Positions 59,212 to 64,000 of a DNA stretch of 64,000 bases are shown in pieces; the stretch's first letter is position 1; the number at the start of each line of letters is the position of its first letter. A program made the position numbers and the translations under genes. The notes beneath the pieces are model-generated. The model did not search any database and was not told the origin of the DNA. It was given only the letters and a program-made list of their open reading frames with translations. Source of the stretch: Microbacterium sp. LWH11-1.2 (GTDB taxonomy: Bacteria > Actinomycetota > Actinomycetes > Actinomycetales > Microbacteriaceae); assembly GCF_038397745.1 (NCBI RefSeq), contig NZ_CP151636.1, positions 1,798,001-1,862,000 of the forward strand, written 5' to 3'.

Positions 59212-59643
59212 TCAGGCTTCGAGCTGCGCCCGTATCCGCAGGTGCGGTTCCGAGTCCGCGTGCTCCACGATGCGCCCGCCCGCGATGCGGTAGATGCCGA
59301 ACTCGGCGACGTTCACGTGACGACGGGTCGCTGAGAGGCCGTGGAAGACCCCGGAGTGCGTGCCGCTGCCGCGCAGATGGGCGGCGATGCGATCATCCTC
59401 GATGACGAGCTGGATGCGCCGCCAGCGCCAGTCCGGGAACGCATGGAACAGGTCGGCCATGTCGTCGATCCACGCGTCCGCCCCGCCGGGCAGGTGCGCA
59501 CGTCGCACCTGCGGATCGACGAACTCGCGGAGGGCATCCAGATCGTGGGCGTTGCAGACGTCCAGGTACTCGGCGAACCACTCTCTCGACTCCCACGGCT
59601 CCACCCGTCCATTATTCCGGGTGCCGGGTTCGGTCGAGGGCAT
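59212..59643 (-). CDS. SnoaL/NTF2-like protein
   Basis: This protein of about 130-143 residues has the NTF2/SnoaL-like fold: ESREWFAEYLDVCNAHDLDA, PGGADAWIDDMADLFHAFPD, and GSGTHSGVFHGLSATRRHVN. Members are small cyclases or binding proteins; no ligand can be read. Two starts are possible: the ATG at 59643, which leaves only 12 bases to the divergent ATG at 59656, or a GTG at 59604, which gives room for a promoter. I report the longer form. Confidence 0.8.
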   Translation of the reverse strand: MPSTEPGTRNNGRVEPWESREWFAEYLDVCNAHDLDALREFVDPQVRRAHLPGGADAWIDDMADLFHAFPDWRWRRIQLVIEDDRIAAHLRGSGTHSGVFHGLSATRRHVNVAEFGIYRIAGGRIVEHADSEPHLRIRAQLEA

Positions 59644-59655
59644 AGCCTGAACCTC

Positions 59656-60291
59656 ATGACGCTCGAGAACGCCCGCGCCGCCGCCGAGGTCGTCGACTGG
59701 CGACGCCGGGTCTTCGCCCTGTACGCCGCCGTCCGCGATGCCGAGTCCCCCGAGGATGCGCACGAGCTCTGGCGGATCGAGCGCGACGAGCTGCTGCTGC
59801 ACCACCCGGCGACTCCGCTGCTGTCGGAGGATCGGCTGCTGTTCGACGGGCTGCCGATCGCCTCCTACGACCCGCAGTGGCGCTTCGAGCTGCCCATCCT
59901 CCCCGCCGAGCCCGGCGGCTTCGAGTTCGCGACCGGTACCGACGGCGTCGTGCCGTTCGAGCGGATCGGCATGGTCGAGATCCCCGACACCGGGACGCTC
60001 GACATCTGGCGTCTGACCTCGTACGGCGGGGGACTCTTCATCCCCGTGCGCGACGCCCTCGCCGGTCGTCCCGGCGGCACATACGGCGGCGGGCGCTACC
60101 TGATCGACACGATCAAGGGCGCCGATCTCGGCTCGGATGCGGCGCGCGGCACGATCGTGCTGGACTTCAACTTCGCGTACAACCCGTCGTGCGCGTACGA
60201 CCCCGCGTGGGCCTGCCCGCTCGCCCAGCCGGGCAACGTGCTCTCCGTCGCGGTCCCGGTCGGCGAGATGTACGCCGGCGCGCCGAGCTGA
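59656..60291 (+). CDS. DUF1684-family protein
   Basis: This 211-residue protein is a DUF1684 member. The diagnostic LDFNFAYNPSCAYDPAWACP and LVAVPVGE-like end are present, as is RVFALYAAVRDAESPEDAHE and WRIERDELLLHHPATPLL near the start. The two cysteines in SCAYDPAWAC may coordinate a metal. Function is unknown. There is no signal peptide. It converges on the exporter gene 22 bases away. Confidence 0.9.
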   Translation: MTLENARAAAEVVDWRRRVFALYAAVRDAESPEDAHELWRIERDELLLHHPATPLLSEDRLLFDGLPIASYDPQWRFELPILPAEPGGFEFATGTDGVVPFERIGMVEIPDTGTLDIWRLTSYGGGLFIPVRDALAGRPGGTYGGGRYLIDTIKGADLGSDAARGTIVLDFNFAYNPSCAYDPAWACPLAQPGNVLSVAVPVGEMYAGAPS

Positions 60292-60313
60292 CGCTCGAGG
60301 GACGCGGCATCCG

Positions 60314-61714
60314 TCAGCGGCGCGTCCGCGCCCGCGCCCTGCTCACGCTCCCGAGCGTCGCCCGCACCGGAGTGCCCAAGTAGAGCCCCAACGAGGCGCC
60401 CGACGCGAGCCCGACCCCGATCACGGCGGCGTAGATCAGCGAGCTTCCGGCCACGACGACATCCGATGCCGAGCCCCCGGTGTGGACCATCTCGAGCAGC
60501 CCCTGGAACACCGCCACACCCGGGACGAGCGGCACGATCGCGGCGGTCGTCACCGCCACCGATGGCACGTGCAGGTTGTGCGCGATCATCACCCCGACGA
60601 AGCTCGCGAGCAGGGCGCCGAGGGCGCTCGCCGCGGCGGGATGCAGCTGCACCGCGGACGCGAGTGTGTAGCCCGCGATCGTGATGGCGCTGAGCAGAGC
60701 GCTCACGAGGATGATCCGGATGCCGGCGCCGTTGAAGACCGCCACCGCGACCGCGATGATGATCGCGCCCGCGAACACGCTCGGCAGCGGGCCGAAGGGT
60801 GCAGGGTCGTCGGGAAGGTCCATCGTGAACCCGAGCACGCTGCCGAGCTCGAGGCCCACCAGGATGCCGATCACCACGCCGAGCGTCTGCATCGTGAGGT
60901 CGAGGATGCGTCCGCCCGCGGTGAGCGCGAAGCCGTCGATGGCATCCTGCGCCGCACCGACCACGGTGAGGCCGGCGAGCATGAGCACGATGCCGGACGC
61001 CACGATGATCGACGGGCGGATGCCGACGAACGGCTCGATGCCCGCGGCTCCCAGCGCCGACACGGCCACGGCGACCACCGTCGTGACGAAGCCCCCGGCG
61101 ATCTGATTGAAGAACAGCGGCACCTGCACGCGGGAGAGCCCTGCCTGGGTGATCGCCGCGGCCAGAGCCGCGAGGAACGTGAGACCGACGATGATCGGCG
61201 ACGCGCCGAGGAGGATGCTGACGCCGACCGCGAGCATGGCGCGGGCGACCACGACGATCGGCTGCTGGTAGCGGAACGGCATCCGACGGATCGCGCGGAA
61301 CGCGGTGCGGGCCGACTCCAGATCGAGCCCGCCTCGGATGTCGGAGACCAGCGCCTGCACCCGTTGGAGCTTCGCGTGATCGGGTGCTGCGACGCGCACC
61401 ACGCGCACGAGGGTCTCGGGCCAGACCTCGCCGCTGAGGTGGAACGAGACCGTGATGGAGTTGTAGGTGACGTCGACCTGCACGCCGCGAAGCCCGTAGG
61501 CGTCGCAGACGCGCATGATGGCGAGCGTGACCTCGTGCGCGGAGGCTCCGATCGCGAACATGGACTCGCCGATGCGGGTCGAGAGGTCGAGGACCTTCGG
61601 CACCGTGCGCTCGTCGATCACCGGCATGACCTCGGTGGCCGCGACGCTCGCGGGGTCGGTGTGCACGAGTCTGCGCGCGGCGGCGAGCAGACGCCGAGGG
61701 GACTTCGGGGACAT
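60314..61714 (-). CDS. Threonine/serine exporter, fused ThrE type
   Basis: This 466-residue membrane protein combines both ThrE domains in one chain. The N-terminal part holds the ThrE domain (STRIGESMFAIGASAHEVTLA, then DVTYNSITVSFH) with five hydrophobic segments. The C-terminal part is the DUF3815-like domain with further segments ending LGLYLGTPVR. It exports threonine, serine or small peptides by analogy with Corynebacterium ThrE. The ATG at 61714 follows GGAGGC. Confidence 0.93.
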   Translation of the reverse strand: MSPKSPRRLLAAARRLVHTDPASVAATEVMPVIDERTVPKVLDLSTRIGESMFAIGASAHEVTLAIMRVCDAYGLRGVQVDVTYNSITVSFHLSGEVWPETLVRVVRVAAPDHAKLQRVQALVSDIRGGLDLESARTAFRAIRRMPFRYQQPIVVVARAMLAVGVSILLGASPIIVGLTFLAALAAAITQAGLSRVQVPLFFNQIAGGFVTTVVAVAVSALGAAGIEPFVGIRPSIIVASGIVLMLAGLTVVGAAQDAIDGFALTAGGRILDLTMQTLGVVIGILVGLELGSVLGFTMDLPDDPAPFGPLPSVFAGAIIIAVAVAVFNGAGIRIILVSALLSAITIAGYTLASAVQLHPAAASALGALLASFVGVMIAHNLHVPSVAVTTAAIVPLVPGVAVFQGLLEMVHTGGSASDVVVAGSSLIYAAVIGVGLASGASLGLYLGTPVRATLGSVSRARARTRR

Positions 61715-61761
61715 GCCTCCATTCTCCGGCGCCGGGTCGTCGGCGCAGGCGGCGCCGCGCC

Positions 61762-62622
61762 CTACCTCAGGTACGCGTCGACCATCAGCGCCCCGCGGAT
61801 CTCGCGCAGCCTGTCGATCAGGAGCGCGACGCCGCGAGTCCCGACGGATGCCAGCTGCAGGTCGTACGGACCGAGCGGCTCGAGCTTCCCGGTGCGCACG
61901 CGCACGACCTCCCATCCGGCGCTCCGCACCGCGCGATCCTTCCGGCGATCGGTCTCCTCGCGTCTGCCGACATGCTCGAGGCCGTGTCGACCGACCGTGT
62001 CGTACTCGACGGCGATGCGCAGCTCGGGCAACAGGATGTCGGGCCACACCTCGGTGTGACGGAAGAACGGGCGCGTCACCTTGATCGCGTTGACCTCGCC
62101 GGTGAACACCAGGCGCGCGGTGAGCGCCGCGCGCAGCTTCTCCTCGGCAGCCGACGCCGGCTTCGGTGCGCACGCGCTGAGGAAGGCCGTCCCCTTCGGC
62201 AGATCCGGGGTCTTCGTGCACACGGCCGGAGCCGGTTTCCGCGGTCGTGCGGGGATCGCGCGGGCCTCGCCCAGCACGACGGGCTGCGGCCGGGCGAGGG
62301 CCGAGCACTCCGGGCACCACGCCGAGCGTCGGCGGACCCGCCCCGGCCGCTCGCGCTGCTCGGTCGGGGTCGCGGCGAAGCGATGGCCGACCGCGCACTC
62401 CCAGCAGAGCAGCACGTCGGCCGCCAGCGGCACCTGCGAGAGGGCGACGCCGTGGTTGAGCTCCGGGTGGTACTGCCGGATCAGCTCCGGGTACGCCGCC
62501 CACCCGCTGCGGAACGCGCCCACCTCATAGGGCACGGCGGCGCCGCGCGAGAACTGCCTCCTCGCCCACCACTGCTGCACTGGCTCCGGCACGAGGGCGA
62601 CGATAGCCGTGCCGACCGACAT
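61762..62622 (-). CDS. Zinc-ribbon protein with VSR/PD-(D/E)XK nuclease-like domain
   Basis: This 286-residue protein has two parts. Residues 65-115 carry a zinc-binding domain with CWECAVGHRF and WCPECSAL (treble-clef style, as in DUF4379-type domains). Residues 150-270 resemble a very-short-patch-repair-like nuclease: AAEEKLRAALTARL, then PDILLPELRIAVEYDTVGRHG, EETDRRKDRAVRSAGWEVVRVR. The D, E and R/K pattern fits a PD-(D/E)XK fold but activity is unproven. It might act in DNA repair or phage defence. It sits 47 bases upstream of the exporter gene on the same strand. Confidence 0.7.
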   Translation of the reverse strand: MSVGTAIVALVPEPVQQWWARRQFSRGAAVPYEVGAFRSGWAAYPELIRQYHPELNHGVALSQVPLAADVLLCWECAVGHRFAATPTEQRERPGRVRRRSAWCPECSALARPQPVVLGEARAIPARPRKPAPAVCTKTPDLPKGTAFLSACAPKPASAAEEKLRAALTARLVFTGEVNAIKVTRPFFRHTEVWPDILLPELRIAVEYDTVGRHGLEHVGRREETDRRKDRAVRSAGWEVVRVRTGKLEPLGPYDLQLASVGTRGVALLIDRLREIRGALMVDAYLR

Positions 62623-62645
62623 CGAGATCCGCTTCGCGGGGATAC

Positions 62646-62682
62646 TTGACCCTGACACTGTGGCAGACGGGAGAACAGAGAC
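62646..62682 (+). promoter_or_regulatory. Promoter of the MerR-type gene
   Basis: TTGACCCTGACACTGTGGCA begins at 62646. This is the -35 and dyad-like region (GACCCTGACACTG) usual for MerR-GyrI genes of actinobacteria, with an extended spacer. The GAGAACAGAG leader follows. Confidence 0.5.
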
Positions 62683-63486
62683 ATGTTGTCCATCGGAGCC
62701 TTCGCGCAGATCGGCCAGGTGACCCATCGGATGCTGCGGCATTGGGACACCTCCGGCCTGCTCGAGCCCGCCCACGTGGACGAGTTCAGCGGCTACCGCT
62801 CGTACGATCCCTCGCAACTGGAGCGCCTGCACCGGATCGTCGCCCTGCGTCAGCTCGGCTTCGGGCTCGATGACATCGCGTCGATCCTCGATCAGGGGGT
62901 CGATGCGGATCGCATCGCGGCGCTGCTGCGGATCCGCCGCGCGGAGGTCGAGGAAGAGCATCGGGTGGCCGCGGGAAGACTCGTCGACGTGGAGCGGCGG
63001 CTCCACCTCATCGAAAGAGAGAACCACATGTCCCAGATCGAGATCATCGAGAAGCCCCTCCCGGCCCTCCGCCTCGCGGCGAGCCGCACGGTCGTCGCGG
63101 ATCAGCCCGAAGTCGCAGGCGTCGTGGGACCGGCCTTCGACGCCATCGCCGAGATCATCGGGGACGAGAGCGGCGCACTCACGACGCCGATCGCGCAGTA
63201 CGAGACGATCGACGACGGACTGGAGATCATCGTCGGCTACGCGTACAGCGGACCCGCTCGCGACGGCTTCGACATCATCGAGCTCCCCGCGGCGGAGACC
63301 GCCGTGTGCGGCATCCACCTCGGTGCGATGGAGCGCATCGCCGAGAGCTGGCAGGCGATCCACGCCGAGGTCTTCGCGCGCGGCCTGGTGCACGACGGCC
63401 CGTGCCGCGAGCTGTACGTGCGCGCGGTCTCGGACGACCAGTCCGACTGGGTGACCGAGCTGCAGCAGCCCGTCCGCCGCGGGTAG
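62683..63486 (+). CDS. MerR-family regulator with GyrI-like effector domain
   Basis: This 267-residue protein has the MerR helix-turn-helix at residues 1-70 (IGAFAQIGQVTHRMLRHWDT, SGLLEPAHVDEFSGYRSYDP), a coiled coil (about 80-115), and a GyrI/BmrR-like ligand domain (QIEIIEKPLPALRLAASRTV, then GFDIIELPAAETAVCGIHLG). These regulators sense organic cations or drugs and induce efflux. No pump is adjacent, so it may regulate itself or remote genes. Confidence 0.93.
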   Translation: MLSIGAFAQIGQVTHRMLRHWDTSGLLEPAHVDEFSGYRSYDPSQLERLHRIVALRQLGFGLDDIASILDQGVDADRIAALLRIRRAEVEEEHRVAAGRLVDVERRLHLIERENHMSQIEIIEKPLPALRLAASRTVVADQPEVAGVVGPAFDAIAEIIGDESGALTTPIAQYETIDDGLEIIVGYAYSGPARDGFDIIELPAAETAVCGIHLGAMERIAESWQAIHAEVFARGLVHDGPCRELYVRAVSDDQSDWVTELQQPVRRG

Positions 63487-63504
63487 GCGCCGGCCGGCCC
63501 GGCG

Positions 63505-63540
63505 CAATGGCCGCGCGCGATCGTCGAATCGGACGATCAT
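63505..63540. promoter_or_regulatory. GATCGTC-N6-GACGATC dyad before the M55 peptidase gene
   Basis: GATCGTC-GAATCG-GACGATC is a perfect seven-base dyad near 63519-63538, flanked by CGCGC and GCGCG, and GACGATCAG recurs near 63587. These look like a regulator site for the following peptidase gene. Confidence 0.45.
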
Positions 63541-63628
63541 GCGCGGTCGTTCCTGTCCGAAGCGCCGATGCGGCGCCGATCGCAGACGATCAGAGTGATC
63601 CCATGCGGGCTGCGCGAGAGGATGTGGA

Positions 63629-64000
63629 ATGAGAGTCTTCGTCTCTGTCGACATGGAGGGCGTCGCCGGGGTCTCCACCCCGGATCAGGCTTACCGCGGC
63701 GGTCACAATTACGCCGCGTCGCAGCGCCTCATGACCGAGGAGGCCAATGCGGCCATCGCGGGCGCGTTCGACGCCGGCGCGACGTCGGTCGTGGTGAACG
63801 ACGCCCACGGGACGATGGACAATCTGCTCCCGGAGCAGCTGGACGAACGTGCCGAGCTCGTCAACGGACGACCCAAGGCGCAGTGCATGATCCAGGGGCT
63901 GACCCGCGAGCACGATGTCGCGCTCTTCGTCGGATTCCATGCCCCGGCCGGTTCCCCCGGGGTGTTCTCGCACACGCTGTCGTCTCTCGCGTTCACCCGA
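63629..64000 (+). CDS. M55-family D-aminopeptidase DppA-like, 3' end outside window
   Basis: The 124 visible residues match the start of the zinc D-aminopeptidase DppA. Metal ligands are at the family positions: D8 and E10 (VDMEGVAGV), H60 (NDAHG) and H104 (VGFH), with H115 (FSHT) as catalytic histidine. The enzyme hydrolyses D-Ala-containing peptides, often imported by a linked ABC system that would lie to the right. The ATG at 63629 follows GAGAGGATGT. The gene is cut by the window edge. Confidence 0.93.
   Translation, partial: MRVFVSVDMEGVAGVSTPDQAYRGGHNYAASQRLMTEEANAAIAGAFDAGATSVVVNDAHGTMDNLLPEQLDERAELVNGRPKAQCMIQGLTREHDVALFVGFHAPAGSPGVFSHTLSSLAFTR

Overview
The window is a stretch of high-GC actinobacterial chromosome. 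Gene content, codon use rich in GCATCC/GGATGC pairs, small Microbacteriaceae-specific proteins (for example the DUF7882-like gene at 46447-46779) and the palindromic TGAGCCTGTCGAAG repeats suggest a Microbacterium-like member of the Microbacteriaceae. This is an inference from the sequence alone. Genes are dense, often joined by 4-base ATGA/GTGA overlaps. The one clearly atypical, lower-GC patch lies just downstream of a tRNA-Ser gene (about 25.9-26.6 kb).

Layout. 0-5 kb: an AraC regulator divergent from an AraFGH-like monosaccharide ABC transporter. 5-8 kb: a small secreted or membrane protein, a YCII/DGPF protein with its partner ECF sigma factor (ECF42 type), and an SseB-like gene. 8-9.6 kb: two tandem palindromic repeats and radA. 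9.7-16.2 kb: a cysteine-containing winged-helix regulator overlapping cydA, then cydB, cydD and cydC (cytochrome bd oxidase and its assembly ABC exporter). cydD carries an in-frame 74-bp inverted repeat. 16.2-17 kb: an iron(II)/2-oxoglutarate oxygenase-like gene with a TTAGG-N4-CCTAA palindrome in front. 17.1-25.7 kb: a DeoR-controlled carbohydrate cluster (SIS isomerase/deglycase, GMC flavin oxidoreductase, lipoprotein binding protein, two permeases, ROK kinase, MetE-core-like protein). 25.8 kb: tRNA-Ser(CGA) and a terminator.

26.3-36.6 kb: an operon of ROK repressor and Clp-like AAA+ ATPase, with a small zinc-ribbon gene 37 bases after it, lies divergent from a second carbohydrate module (DUF1479 oxygenase plus an ABC importer) across a clear promoter and operator. 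It is followed by a decayed patch in which LacI, TetR and GntR regulator remnants have all lost their DNA-binding ends and a LysE exporter has lost its C-terminus. 36.7-41.4 kb: Lrp regulator, OmpR-type two-component system, DUF3500 lipoprotein and a small membrane protein. 41.5-44.6 kb: a LysR regulator divergent from a DUF1852 (MesX-like) and MetE-core (MesD-like) pair, which I read as a folate-independent methionine synthase.

44.7-64 kb: single genes and small units. These are NIPSNAP, aldo/keto reductase, TetR, a sugar-efflux-type MFS, a very large GH106-like glycosidase with a MarR gene and a 26-bp operator, a flavoprotein disulfide reductase, a Tat-type exported protein, DNA polymerase IV, a DHA2 drug pump with two MarR genes and paired operators, a SnoaL-like protein, a DUF1684 protein, a ThrE-type exporter, a zinc-ribbon/PD-(D/E)XK nuclease-like protein, a MerR-GyrI regulator, and the start of an M55 D-aminopeptidase running off the right edge.

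Functionally the window combines carbohydrate scavenging (three ABC importers, a glycosidase, two sugar-acting oxidoreductases), respiration at low oxygen (cyd), methionine synthesis without folate, and drug/sugar/amino-acid export. Two of the three importers (20.6-23.8 and 31.2-34.5 kb) have no ATPase gene nearby and presumably borrow a shared MsiK-type ATPase. Positions of domains are estimated by reading the translated proteins; no database search was run.
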